Assembly: GCA_963816065.1 (NCBI GenBank)
Contig: CAWFJG010000002.1
Coordinates: forward strand, 124,001 to 188,000
DNA: 64,000 nt
Origin: Roseiarcus sp963816065
GTDB taxonomy: Bacteria > Pseudomonadota > Alphaproteobacteria > Rhizobiales > Beijerinckiaceae
Direction: 5' to 3'
In this document: positions 18,318 through 27,655 of the stretch, piece by piece
Position numbering within the stretch: position 1 is the stretch's first letter
Layout: the number at the start of each line of letters is the position of its first letter
The notes under the pieces: model-generated
Told to the model about the DNA's origin: nothing
The model's input: only the letters and a program-made list of their open reading frames with translations
Database searches by the model: none
Program-made: the position numbers and the translations under genes

Positions 18318-18983
18318 ATGACCAGGACCAAGAACCGCGGACGCGAGACTGCGGAGGCCGAGCCGCCGGTCACCGCGGCGGAGCGCACCCGCGCCAATAT
18401 ACTCGAAGTCGCAACCGCGGAATTCGCCGAACACGGCTACTCGGGGGCGCGCGTCGACGAGATCGCCGCCCGGACCCAGACCAGCAAGCGGATGATCTAT
18501 TACTACTTCCGCGACAAGGAGGGTCTCTACACCGCCGTTCTGGAGGAGGGCTATCGGCAGATGCGCGCGCTCGAACGCGCGCTCGACGTCGACAAGCTCG
18601 ATCCGGAAAGCGCCATGCGGGCGCTGGTCGCCGGAACCTTCGAGTACCAGGCCGCGCACGAGCGGTTCGTGCGGCTCGTCGTCATCGAAAACATTCACCG
18701 CGGCGCCCATCTCGCAAAGACGGGAATTGCCGGCATGCTCGGCAGCGGCGCCCTTCAGACCCTCGGCGGCATCTACGATCGCGGCGTCGTCGCAGGCGTT
18801 TTCCGACCCGGCCTCTCGATCCTCCAATTGCATATGACGATCAGCGCCTTGAGCTTCTTCAACGTCTCGAACAACGCAACCTTCTCGCTGATCTTCAACC
18901 ACGACATGACAAGCCCCGGGGCGCTCGCGGAGCGACGGGACGTCGTCGTCGAGACCGTCATGCGGTACGTGCGCAAACCCTGA
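18318..18983 (+). CDS. TetR/AcrR-family transcriptional regulator
   Basis: About 221 residues from ATG 18318 (an earlier ATG at 18267 is possible). The N-terminal helix-turn-helix is clear: TAEFAEHGYSGARVDEIAAR followed by TSKRMIYYYFRDKEGLYTAVL. The C-terminal part resembles the TetR_C domain of regulators of aromatic and short-acid catabolism. It lies just after the dehydroshikimate dehydratase gene and converges on aroQ. The palindromic site at 18229-18240, repeated at 4900-4913, suggests that it represses itself and the operon at the left edge of the window. The ligand is unknown. Confidence 0.87.
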   Translation: MTRTKNRGRETAEAEPPVTAAERTRANILEVATAEFAEHGYSGARVDEIAARTQTSKRMIYYYFRDKEGLYTAVLEEGYRQMRALERALDVDKLDPESAMRALVAGTFEYQAAHERFVRLVVIENIHRGAHLAKTGIAGMLGSGALQTLGGIYDRGVVAGVFRPGLSILQLHMTISALSFFNVSNNATFSLIFNHDMTSPGALAERRDVVVETVMRYVRKP

Positions 18984-19076
18984 CGCTGCGCCGCGTCACC
19001 CCCGCCCTGCGCCCAAATCGGGATTGCGCGACTGTCGCCGCGAACCTTCGTCCCGTCGTAGCTGCTTTCCGCACTC

Positions 19077-19140
19077 CATCCGGCCGCCCGGGCCACGTTC
19101 CCCACTTCGTGGGGAAGGCGGCCGCGCAAGCGGCCGGATG
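19077..19140. repeat. Nested inverted repeat between convergent tetR and aroQ
   Basis: An 11-base perfect stem CATCCGGCCGC (19077-19087) / GCGGCCGGATG (19130-19140) encloses a second perfect hairpin TTCCCCAC-TTC-GTGGGGAA (19098-19116). There is no T tract. It resembles the dispersed extragenic palindromes of Hyphomicrobiales and could act as a two-way terminator. Confidence 0.6.
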
Positions 19141-19205
19141 AGGGCTTTGGCTCGATTCGACGGGGTTCGCTCCTCCGCCCGACGGCGTCCAACGTCGGTC
19201 GGCGC

Positions 19206-19652
19206 TCAGCTCGCGGTCTTGATCTGTGAAACGCAGGCGCGCAGGCCGAGCAAGTAGGAGTCGACGCCGAAGCCGGCGATCTGTCCGACGGCGATGGGCG
19301 CGATCACCGAAAAGTGCCGGAATTCCTCGCGCGCATGCACATTGGACATGTGCACCTCGATGATCGGACACTTGAGGATCGCGAGAGCGTCGCGGATTCC
19401 GTAGCTGTAATGGGTCCAGGCCCCGGCGTTGATGACCACCCCGTCGACCTGATCCAGATGGGCCTGATGGATTTTCTCGGCGAGCGCCCCTTCGATGTTG
19501 GTCTGGAAACACTCGATGCTGACGTCGAGGTCCTGAGCCAGCGCAGCCAGCGCAGCGTCGATGTCCTGCAAGGTCGCGGTCCCGTAGTGCTTGGGATCCC
19601 GCTTGCCGAACATATTGAGATTGATCCCGTGCAGGACGAGGATTCGTTTCAT
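19206..19652 (-). CDS. aroQ: 3-dehydroquinate dehydratase, type II
   Basis: 148 residues, the usual type II length. The enzyme dehydrates 3-dehydroquinate to 3-dehydroshikimate. It shows HGINLNMFGKRDPKHYG with the catalytic tyrosine, FQTNIEGALAEKIHQA, INAGAWTHYSYGIRDA and VHMSNVHAREEFRH. The canonical Asn-Leu-Asn-Leu-Leu-Gly is here NLNMFG. ATG 19652 has AGGAGG five bases upstream, which decides the start. Together with the dehydroshikimate dehydratase it would deliver protocatechuate from quinate, although biosynthesis of aromatics is equally possible. Confidence 0.93.
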   Translation of the reverse strand: MKRILVLHGINLNMFGKRDPKHYGTATLQDIDAALAALAQDLDVSIECFQTNIEGALAEKIHQAHLDQVDGVVINAGAWTHYSYGIRDALAILKCPIIEVHMSNVHAREEFRHFSVIAPIAVGQIAGFGVDSYLLGLRACVSQIKTAS

Positions 19653-19885
19653 GTGCGCCTCCTGATGACGTTCCGATCGCGACAACTCGCTCACGCTTAT
19701 AGTCCAGGCTGCGACACGGGTGAGCGCGTTCGAGCGAGACAAATCGTCCGTCAACTTCGGCGGGCGCCTCTCGGAACGTCGGTGGCGTCAACCGTCGCCC
19801 CGATTTAGGCTCCGCCGCCGTGGCTGCGCTCCGCCGGCTGTGCGGGCGACAAAATTCCTTGGTCGGGTCAGAGGAGGAGCCGGCG

Positions 19886-20437
19886 GTGAACCAGGCTCTG
19901 TTTTCCGGTCCTGTCGCCGAACTCGCAGCCGTCCTGGCCGCACGCGAGGCGCGCGTGGCGCGGCGGCGGGAGGTTCTGTCCCGCCTCGGCCGGCCGACGG
20001 TCGGCGTCTCGCCGGTCATGCCGGGCCCCGTCAAAGACTGCGCGGCCAGCCGCCGCATGCATGGCGCGGCGCTCGATGCGCTCGAGCGTCTGTTCCGCGA
20101 CCGCGAATGGCCGGCGACTCTCGTGTGGACGGACACGGGCGCGACGGGACCGGAAGCGCTGTACGCCGTCGAGGCGGATGCGGGCGACCTCAAGCGCGCG
20201 CTGATCGATCTGGAAACCACGCATCCGATGGGCCGGCTGTGGGACCTCGACGTGACCGATCCGCGGCTCGGCGCCCTGTCGCGCCGCGCCCTCGGGCTGC
20301 CGGTCCGGCGGTGCATCGTCTGCGACCAACCCGCCCATGCCTGCGCCCGTTCCCGGGCGCATCCGCTGCCCGAGTTGCTCGGCGCCATCGCGCGCATCCT
20401 GAACGGGAGCTCGTCCCATCGCCATCGCTCGCGCTGA
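19886..20437 (+). CDS. citX: Apo-citrate lyase phosphoribosyl-dephospho-CoA transferase
   Basis: About 183 residues from GTG 19886, which has GGAGGAG just upstream. CitX transfers the prosthetic group made by CitG onto CitD. Family features are VMPGPVKDCAASRRMHGAAL, HPMGRLWDLDVTDP, LSRRALGLPVRRC and the cysteine/histidine-rich CDQPAHACARSRAHPLPELL. CitX is usually fused to or beside CitG. Here it is 7.4 kb away, separated by acnB and the dehydroshikimate genes, though the rest of the pathway is complete in the window. Confidence 0.9.
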   Translation: MNQALFSGPVAELAAVLAAREARVARRREVLSRLGRPTVGVSPVMPGPVKDCAASRRMHGAALDALERLFRDREWPATLVWTDTGATGPEALYAVEADAGDLKRALIDLETTHPMGRLWDLDVTDPRLGALSRRALGLPVRRCIVCDQPAHACARSRAHPLPELLGAIARILNGSSSHRHRSR

Positions 20438-20597
20438 AGCGGCCTGCGTTCGCGTGGGAAGGCTCGGCCTTTCGCCCGGGCGACATGGCGCGTCTCGCAT
20501 TGGCCGGGCGAGATCGCCGGCTGCGGCGAAGGGCGGATTGCGGGGCTCGAGGGCGAAACCTATTGTCCTATCTGGCAAGGGCCGGAGGAGCTTGGCG

Positions 20598-21170
20598 ATG
20601 TTCGGGCACGCGGTGGGCGAAACAATCGAGGACCTCGGCGCCCTCGCGTCTCGCCTCGACTTTGTTCTCGTCCCCGGCTTCAAGGACAGCGGCCCCGAAC
20701 ACTGGCAGAGCCAGTGGCAGCGCCGAGCCCCGCTTTTCCAGCGCATCGCCCAGCGACGCTGGGACGAGCCGGACATCGAGCATTGGGTGGACGCCGCCGT
20801 CCGCCTGCTGGCGACCGGCGTTCGACCGACGGTGTTGATCGGCCATTCGCTCGGCGCGCTGGCCTCGGCCTGTCTGGCGGCCGACGGCCACGAGCGGGTC
20901 GCCGGCCTGATGCTGGTCGCTCCGGCCGAGCCGACACGGTTCGAAGCGGAGGGCCGCGTGCCCGAGCGCAACCTGGGCGTGCCGACCCTGGTCGTGGCGA
21001 GCGAGGACGATCCGGTGATGTCGCTTCGGCGCGCCAGGCACTGGGCGCAAGTCTGGGGCGCCGATCTCGTCGATCTCGGCGAAGCCGGTCACATCAACGC
21101 CGAGACCGGCTTTGGGCCATGGCCGCACGGCTTGAGCCTGCTCGTCGAACTGGCGCGGCAAATTCGATGA
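20598..21170 (+). CDS. RBBP9/YdeN-type serine hydrolase
   Basis: 190 residues from ATG 20598, with GGAGGAG at the right distance; a longer in-frame start at 20454 looks like shadow sequence. It is a small alpha/beta hydrolase with LVPGFKDSGPEHWQSQW, the nucleophile elbow GHSLGAL and a C-terminal EAGHINAETGFGPWP carrying the catalytic histidine. The substrate is unknown. It follows citX by 160 bases on the same strand. Confidence 0.85.
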   Translation: MFGHAVGETIEDLGALASRLDFVLVPGFKDSGPEHWQSQWQRRAPLFQRIAQRRWDEPDIEHWVDAAVRLLATGVRPTVLIGHSLGALASACLAADGHERVAGLMLVAPAEPTRFEAEGRVPERNLGVPTLVVASEDDPVMSLRRARHWAQVWGADLVDLGEAGHINAETGFGPWPHGLSLLVELARQIR

Positions 21171-21332
21171 AGCCGCAAGGGGCCGCCTGCGTCGTCGAGC
21201 CCGCGCCTCGCCGACGCCGCCGAGCGGCGCCCGTCCAAGCCCGAGGTCAATCCAGGCCCGCGCCGTTCGCGTCACGCTCCCGGGCCTGCCATACAACCCG
21301 CCGGCGGGCGAGTCGCGCCCCCATTGCGCTTG

Positions 21333-21394
21333 CCTGATAACGGCCTGATAACGACCTGTTCGGCGCCTGTTTTGGACCTGCCAAATTGCCTGTT
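21333..21394 (+). repeat. Helically phased CCTG(T/A)T array, copy A
   Basis: Six CCTGAT/CCTGTT/CCTGCC hexamers start at 21333, 21344, 21355, 21366, 21377 and 21389, that is 11, 11, 11, 11 and 12 bases apart. The segment CCTGATAACGACCTGTTCGG is shared with the array at 32896-32968. In both copies a GGGTTGTA box follows some 20-60 bases later. The rest of 21171-21706 has no gene apart from the maeB-like remnant. Confidence 0.7.
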
Positions 21395-21584
21395 CCGTGC
21401 CCGGAAAGACCCACAACGGGTGGGTTGTACGTGGCACGGTATGATATTACAGGTCTTTCCGGAAGAAGCGTCAATCGGAGAAAAAAACCTGCAAGGACGC
21501 CCGGATCGGCGGCGGACCGAGAGCGGGACGATTTTTCCCGCCGGACCGGCTTCCCGTCCCGGCGCGCGCTTCGGACGGCAGGGT

Positions 21585-21650
21585 TCTCGCTCACGCCTTC
21601 GTCCTTCTCCCCATGTCCACGGCGGCGCATGCGGCCATGTTGTCGATGCG
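21585..21650 (-). pseudogene. Duplicated 3' end of maeB
   Basis: Read leftward, this stretch encodes NMAACAAVDMGRRTKA and a stop. The true maeB gene ends NMAAFAAVDVGRRAKA at 24210. Base identity is high across about 60 bases. No other part of malic enzyme is present, so this is a remnant of a partial duplication with no coding role. Confidence 0.6.
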
Positions 21651-21706
21651 CGTCGAACAGCGATCCTTCGGCGCGCCGGGTCGACGCCTTGCACGCAGAT
21701 AGTCTG

Positions 21707-23816
21707 TCAGAACAGATCGTAGTTCGGCCAGTCTACGCGGCGGATCAGATCGACGATCCGCGCCATTGGCTCGTCGGCGCAACTGGGCTCGTTCTTCCCG
21801 CCGCAGGCAATCGGCGCCGGGTTGGGCTTACCCGCGGGCGCGCTCGGCGTGCACGTCGCGGAAGCCGCGGCCTCCTGATTGGCGATCAGGACGAAGCTGA
21901 ATCCGCCCTCCTGGAGGAAGTACATGTCGGAAAAGCCGCCGCTGATCCCGCCGTTGTGCCCCTGCACGATGTTCCATCCCGCATTGCAGGCGCCCCAGGA
22001 GCCAATCTGCCAGCCGCGCGCATAGCCGGCGACAAGCGCCTTGTCCGAGGGATCGTCCTGAGCCGGGCTGTGCAGCATGTCCGAGCGCTCGTTCGCATTG
22101 AGGATGTCGGGCGGAGAGGCCAGGCCGTCCACAGCCGCCAGGTAGCGCATGAGGTCCTTGGCCGACATGTCCCAACCGCCGGCGCCGACGTTGGGCGGGA
22201 GATTGTCGCAGGTCGAGTATGCCGCGTAACTCCCATCCTTGGCGTATTGCTTCGCTTCGCCGATCGAGGCGTCATAGGGGCCGGTGTGGAAGATCGCCGG
22301 CTGGGTCAAGCCCGCCGGAGCGAAGACCTGTTGCATCACGGCCGCCGCATAGGGTTCTTGTTTGACACGCTCGATGACGGCCTGAGCGATGGCGAAGTCG
22401 ATGTTGGAATAGTCGAACATGACTCCGGGCGCGCGCGGAATGGGCCCGCCGTTCGCCGGGCCGCCGGGGGGCGGAGCAGGAATCGGCTTGACCTGCGCGA
22501 TCGCGAAATTGATGCGTTGAACGAGGTCCCCCGCGGAGCAGTTCGTCGGGTCGCCGACCTCCTCGTTTGGAAAGCTGGCCCGGCAGCCCGGCGGTGTGCT
22601 CGAGGATGTGATGCAACTTCGTGCTCGCGAACTGCGTCAGCTGCGGCGCCTCGAGATCCGGAAGGATGCCGTCAGGACCCGTGATCGGACTGTCCAGGGT
22701 CAATTTCTTGCCGCCGCCATAGGTCGCGCCGGACTGGATCAGACGAAAGATCGCAACGGAGGTGATGGTCTTGCTGACGCTCCCGACCCTCATCCGATGA
22801 TTGACGGTCATGGCGACGCCGGCCTCCTTGTCGGCCATGCCGAGGCCGGAGGCGTAGAGCAGGCGGCCGTTGCGGGCGATGGCGATCGACAGGCCCGCGA
22901 CATGAACGCTCTGCGTGGCCTTCAAGAGCTTGCTCTGCAGGGCGTCGAGGTCGGCGCCGTTGAACGGGCTTTCCCAAATCGTGTCGAACCGCGCCGAGCC
23001 GCCCGACGTGAAGGCCTGCACGTAAAGCGGCTGCCATCCCTGATAGCGGTCGACGTCGAATGATGTCTGATATGCGGAGAGCGGAACGCCGTTGTGCGCG
23101 ATCCACGGCGCGCCGTCGCCGCCCTTTTCCCAGATCGCCGCATAATGATCCGAGCCGCCGGGGCTGTAGCCGCTCACTTCCTTGAGGCGGAAACCCTGCT
23201 TGGCGAAGTCGTCGAAGGCCTGCTGGTATTGCGCGCCGGTGAGGCCGTGGCGCGCCACCCACTCAGGCCCGCCGGTCTTGTTCCAGATCGCCGCGTAGAC
23301 GGCGGCGCCGGAATGCGTGTAGCCGGCGACATGCTGGAGCCTGAATCCCTGCTTCAGCATGGCGTCGAACTCGGCCTGGTACTGGGCGCCGTCCATTGCG
23401 AGCTTCACGACCGGGAGCCCCGCGGCGCTCTTGCGCCATATCCCCGCGAACAGAGGCGTCCCGCCAACTTCGTAGCCGTCGACATAGACGAGGCTCAACC
23501 CGCTCTTCCCCAAATCGTCGATCGCCCTGGTAAAATCCGCGGCCGACAGACCATGGCGGGCCGCCCAGGGCTCCGCGCTCGCGGGCTGGCGCCAAAGCGC
23601 GGCGTAGCGAAGCTGGCCGTTGTCGAGATAGCCGCTCACGGACGCAAGCTCGAAACCGTCCTTGCCGAATTGGTCGAACGCCTTTTGATAGTCCGCAGAG
23701 GAAAGGCCGTGGCGCGCGACCCAATGGAGCGGGGTTTGGCCGGCCCAGACTGGCGGCGCGGAAGCCGCGAGCGAGACGAGGCAGGACAGAAGCAGTCGCG
23801 TCACGAGTTTCAGCAT
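21707..23816 (-). CDS. Exported serine hydrolase (beta-lactamase fold) with N-terminal tandem repeats
   Basis: About 702 residues after repair of one extra base near 22585. A signal peptide of about 25 residues (LLLSCLVSLAASAPPVWAG) precedes five repeats of about 45-50 residues. These begin WVARHGLSSADYQKAFDQF and recur at about residues 31, 83, 138, 184 and 233; they match the bacterial tandem repeat domain 1 (BTRD1) type. A class C beta-lactamase/D-alanyl-peptidase fold follows, with SxxK in VGSVSKTIT, YSN in MFDYSNIDF and a late GHNGGISGGF. Fungal proteins with the same two parts cut polyglycine linkers, so a peptidase role is possible. It acts outside the cytoplasm. The neighbours give no pathway. 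Confidence 0.8.
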
Positions 23817-24209
23817 TGAAATCTCCCCCCCCGAATATCGATGATTCCGCGAGACGCCGATCGCAGCACGAGAATTTCATCAACCCCATTGCGCCGCCCC
23901 GCGAGCGGTCGGCTCGCGCCGACCGGGGCGATGCGAAGTTGTCATACCTCAGACCGCACAGCGAACCGCGCGCGCACTGTTCGTGCGACTAAAGCGGCGG
24001 GGCCGCCGTGACCGCGATCACACAGGTCAAAGGTCGTTGCTGCAATTTCGAACGACCGCTTCACGCCCAACTGTCCTTCTCGGCAACTATACGCTCAACC
24101 GTCCCGCACCGAGAATCTCTGAGCCGCCGCCCTCGCCTCTCCGGGATCGAGAGTGAGACGATCTTTGGCCGAATTGGTTGCCCGAGCGGACGGCCGCGTC
24201 GGCTTTCGC
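23817..24209. other. Intergenic region, no feature recognised
   Basis: About 390 bases between maeB and the serine hydrolase gene, both leftward, so it should hold the hydrolase promoter. The part next to maeB resembles the sequence beside the maeB remnant at 21.5 kb. No hairpin or operator stood out. Confidence 0.35.
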
Positions 24210-26490
24210 TCACGCCTTCGCCCGTCTCCCCACGTCCACCGCGGCGAATGCGGCCATGTTGACGATGCGGCGGACCGTCGCCGAGGGGGTAAGGATATGG
24301 GCGGCCTTCGCCGCCCCCAGCACGATGCCGCCGACCGTGACGCCGTTGCCGGCAGCCATGCGCAGCAGGTTGTAGGAGATGTTGGCGGCGTCGAGATTGG
24401 GCATGACAAGCAGGTTGGCCGGCCCGATGAAATCGGAATCGGGCATCTTGTCGCGCAGAATCCCCGGCGACAGCGCCGCGTCGCCGCGCATCTCGCCCTC
24501 GACCGCGAGGTCGGGGATTGCGTTCCCGGATCAGTTCCCGCGCCCGCCGCATCTTCTTCGCGCTCGGCAGACTGGAGGTTCCGAAGCTCGAATGCGACAG
24601 CAGCGCAACGCGCGGCGTCACGCCGAAACGGTGGACCTCCTCCGCCGCCAGCAGCGCGATGTCCGCGATCTGCTCAGCGTCCGGATCGGGATTGTAATGG
24701 GTGTCGCAGATGAACAGCTGATGATGCGGCAACATCAGCATCTGCATCACGGCGAGCGTGTGCGCGCCGGGGCGCAAGCCGATCACGTTGCGGATGGCGG
24801 CCAGATGATCGAACGCCCGGCCGAACGCGCCGCATAACATGGCGTCGCCGACGCCGCGCTCGAGCAGCCAGGCGGCGAGCAGCGAGCTGTTCGCCCGCAT
24901 CTGCGACAGCGCCAGCGCGCGCGAAACGCCGTCGCGCTTTCTGGCTGCGTAATAGCCTTCCGCCGCCTCGGTGTAGACCTCGGGATCGTGCGGATCGATG
25001 ATGCGAACGCCCTCGCCCGGCGCCAGCCTGAGGTCCAGCGTCGCAATTTTCTTGGCGATGACATTGGGACGGCCAAGCAACAGCGGAGTCGCGATCTTCT
25101 CGTCGACGACGATCTGGGCGGCGCGCAGGACCCGCTCGTCCTCGCCCTCGGCGAAGATGACCGAGCGTTCCGCCCGCTTGGCGCGGGCGAACACCGGCTG
25201 CATCGCCTGCCCCGAATGATAGACCAGGGCGTCCAGCTTTTGCCGGTACGCCTCCAGATCCGCGATCGGCCGGCGCGCCACGCCGCTTTCCGCCGCCGCC
25301 TTGGCGACCGCTGGCGCCACCACCGCGATCAGGCGCGGATCGAACGGCTTGGGGATCAGATAATCGCGGCCGAACCGCAACTCGGCGCCCTTGTACGCGG
25401 TCGCGACGGCGTCGGCCACCTCGGCGTGGGCGAGTTCAGCAATGGCGTTGACGGCGGCGACCTTCATCGCTTCGTTGATCGCGGTCGCTCCGCAATCCAG
25501 CGCGCCGCGAAAGATGAACGGAAAGCACAGCACATTGTTGATCTGGTTCGGGTAGTCGGACCGGCCGGTGCCGATGATCGCGTCGGGGCGCGCGGCGATG
25601 GCGTCTTCGGGGAGGATTTCCGGGTCGGGGTTCGCCATGGCGAAGATGAGCGGATCCGCGGCCATGGTCCTGACCATGGCCGGGGTGAGCACGCCCGCCG
25701 CCGACAGGCCGAGAAAGATATCGGCGCCGACGATGGCGTCGGCGAGCGTGCGCGCGGGGGTGTCGTTGGCGTAGCGCGCCTTGCTCTCGTCGATCGCCCC
25801 GGGCCGGCCGGCGTAAACCACGCCCGAACGGTCGACGATCATAACCTTCTTCGGATCGAGGCCGAGACTGACCGCGAGGTCGATACAGGCGATCGCGGCG
25901 GCGCCGGCGCCGGAGCAGACGAGCTTCACCTCGCCGATGGCCTTGCCGACCAGGGCGAGGCCGTTGACCAGCGCGGCTGCGGCGACGATCGCGGTGCCGT
26001 GCTGATCGTCGTGAAAAACCGGGATTTTCATGCGCTCGCGCAGCTTCTTCTCGATATAGAAGCACTCGGGCGCCTTGATATCCTCCAGGTTGATGCCGCC
26101 GAAGGTCGGCTCCAGGCGCGCGATGGTCTCGACCAGTTTGTCGGGATCGTTTTCCGCCAGTTCGATGTCGAACACGTCGATGCCGGCGAACTTCTTGAAC
26201 AGGCAGCCCTTGCCCTCCATCACGGGCTTGCCGGCGAGCGGTCCGATGTTGCCGAGGCCAAGCACCGCGGTGCCGTTGGTGACGACCGCGATCAGATTGC
26301 TGCGGGACGTCAGTTCGTCCGCCTGGTCGGGGTTCTCGACGATCGCCATGCAGGCGTCGGCCACTCCTGGCGAGTAAGCGAGCGCGAGATCGCGCTGCGT
26401 GACCATCGACTTCGTCGGCGTAACCGAGATTTTGCCCGGCGACGGGAACCGATGGTATTCGAGAGCGGCTTTCTTGAGATCCCCGTTCAT
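24210..26490 (-). CDS. maeB: NADP-dependent malic enzyme with phosphotransacetylase-like domain, one frameshift
   Basis: About 759 residues, the full two-domain length. The first 430 residues are malic enzyme, with SPGVADACMAIVENPD, VFHDDQHGTAIV and CSGAGAAAIACIDLAV (nucleotide fold). It turns malate into pyruvate, CO2 and NADPH. The C-terminal 320 residues resemble phosphate acetyltransferase and serve regulation in known MaeB proteins. An extra C near 24515 in a CCCC run shifts the frame; the last 100 residues resume as DLAVEGEMRGDAAL. ATG 26490 is preceded by a GGAG site. Together with citrate lyase, which yields oxaloacetate, it could route carbon to pyruvate and NADPH. Confidence 0.93.
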
Positions 26491-26837
26491 CCCTGTCTCC
26501 TGATCCTCGAGTGAACCGGCGCGCGGCGAAACGTCCGGCGCCCGACGGTCATGGTCGCCATGTTTCGGCGCAGTTCTGCGTGTGCGTCTCGTCGCATCAG
26601 GCGCAGCCGCGATCGCCCTCTGGCTCAAACAGCGTCTCGAGCCAGCCGGGCTTGACCTTCGCGTGGATCGACGTGTTAGCGCAATCCGGTCCGTGGGGGC
26701 GGGGCCGCGACCATCGGCCGCGCGACCGCCTGTCCCGCGCGGGAAGCCTCGAGGCTCAGTTGCTGTCGAAGGCCCCCGGCCCGCGGCGGACCGAGAGCGC
26801 GGTGAAATTGGCCGAACCGAGGGCGTGGGGAGTCCGG
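26491..26837. other. Intergenic region upstream of maeB
   Basis: About 350 bases between ureF and maeB, both leftward. It should contain the maeB promoter. A segment near 26785 (GGCGGACCGAGAGCG) also occurs near 21511. No ureG is present here. Confidence 0.35.
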
Positions 26838-27530
26838 TCACGACCTGAACAGCCGGGAATACAGCGTCTCGTGCCGCATTCCGGCGATGTCTGCGCGGAA
26901 CGCACAGCCGCCGAGGTCGGCGAGGGTCGAGGCCGCCGCCTCGCGGGCGAGCGCCCGGATGCGCGGGATCAGCGTCGCCTGAATCTTCTGCCCGTCGGTC
27001 TGGCCGATCGGCCCGAGGCGCACCACGGCGGAAACGGCCGCCGCGACCTGCGCGAGAACGAAGGCCTGAAGGCTCGCCTCCAGCGGCAGGCCATGGCCGG
27101 CGGCGGCCGCGGCGACGGCGACCGGATAGGCGACGCGCTCCTCCTCGACGAGTGCGCGCAACGGCCCGCAATCCCAGGCCCCGCGGGCCGCGGCGAGGAA
27201 GGCCGCGCCCTGCGCCGTCACCTCCAGTCGGCGCTCGGCCGACGCGGCGAGAGCGATAGCGAGTTCGTTGGTTTCGGCAAGGGCCCGCCAGTCCTCCGCC
27301 TCGGCGCTGCGGAAGCTTTGGGCGAACAGGATCGCGTCGGCGCGCGGCGTCCCGAATGTCAGACAGTCGACCAGCCAGCCGCCGAGCGATCGGGCGTCAT
27401 GAACGTCGCTCGCCTCCACCGCCCACTCGAGCCCCTGCGAATAGGCGAACGAGCCGACCGGAAAGGCCGGCGACAGCCACAGCATGAGCGGCAGCAGCGC
27501 CAACTCTGGCGTGCCTGAGCGCGATGTCAT
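26838..27530 (-). CDS. ureF: Urease accessory protein UreF
   Basis: About 230 residues. UreF works with UreD and UreG in loading nickel into urease and gates GTP hydrolysis by UreG. Features are LWLSPAFPVGSFAYSQGLE near the start, a helical body, and LGPIGQTDGQKIQA with the C-terminal MRHETLYSRLFRS. The start at 27530 (MTSRSGTPE) is preferred; an upstream ATG at 27545 is possible. It follows ureE after 125 bases that contain a repeat element. ureG would normally come next but is absent, and no urease structural genes are in the window. Confidence 0.92.
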   Translation of the reverse strand: MTSRSGTPELALLPLMLWLSPAFPVGSFAYSQGLEWAVEASDVHDARSLGGWLVDCLTFGTPRADAILFAQSFRSAEAEDWRALAETNELAIALAASAERRLEVTAQGAAFLAAARGAWDCGPLRALVEEERVAYPVAVAAAAAGHGLPLEASLQAFVLAQVAAAVSAVVRLGPIGQTDGQKIQATLIPRIRALAREAAASTLADLGGCAFRADIAGMRHETLYSRLFRS

Positions 27531-27546
27531 GACCCAAGACCCCAAC

Positions 27547-27634
27547 CGTCATTGCGAGCGAAGCGACGCAATCCATGCCGCCGCCTCGCCCTGCGACTCT
27601 GCGATTGCTTCGTCGCTCGCTCCTCGCTATGACG
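27547..27634. repeat. Extragenic palindromic (REP-like) element
   Basis: CGTCATTGCGAGCGAAGCGA and, after about 40 bases, a diverged reverse complement GATTGCTTCGTCGCTCGC ending CTATGACG. This is the familiar dispersed extragenic element of alphaproteobacteria. It sits between ureE and ureF. A related half-element lies at 53252-53300. Confidence 0.7.
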
Positions 27635-27655
27635 AAGAGTGGTCAAACCTGTCTC

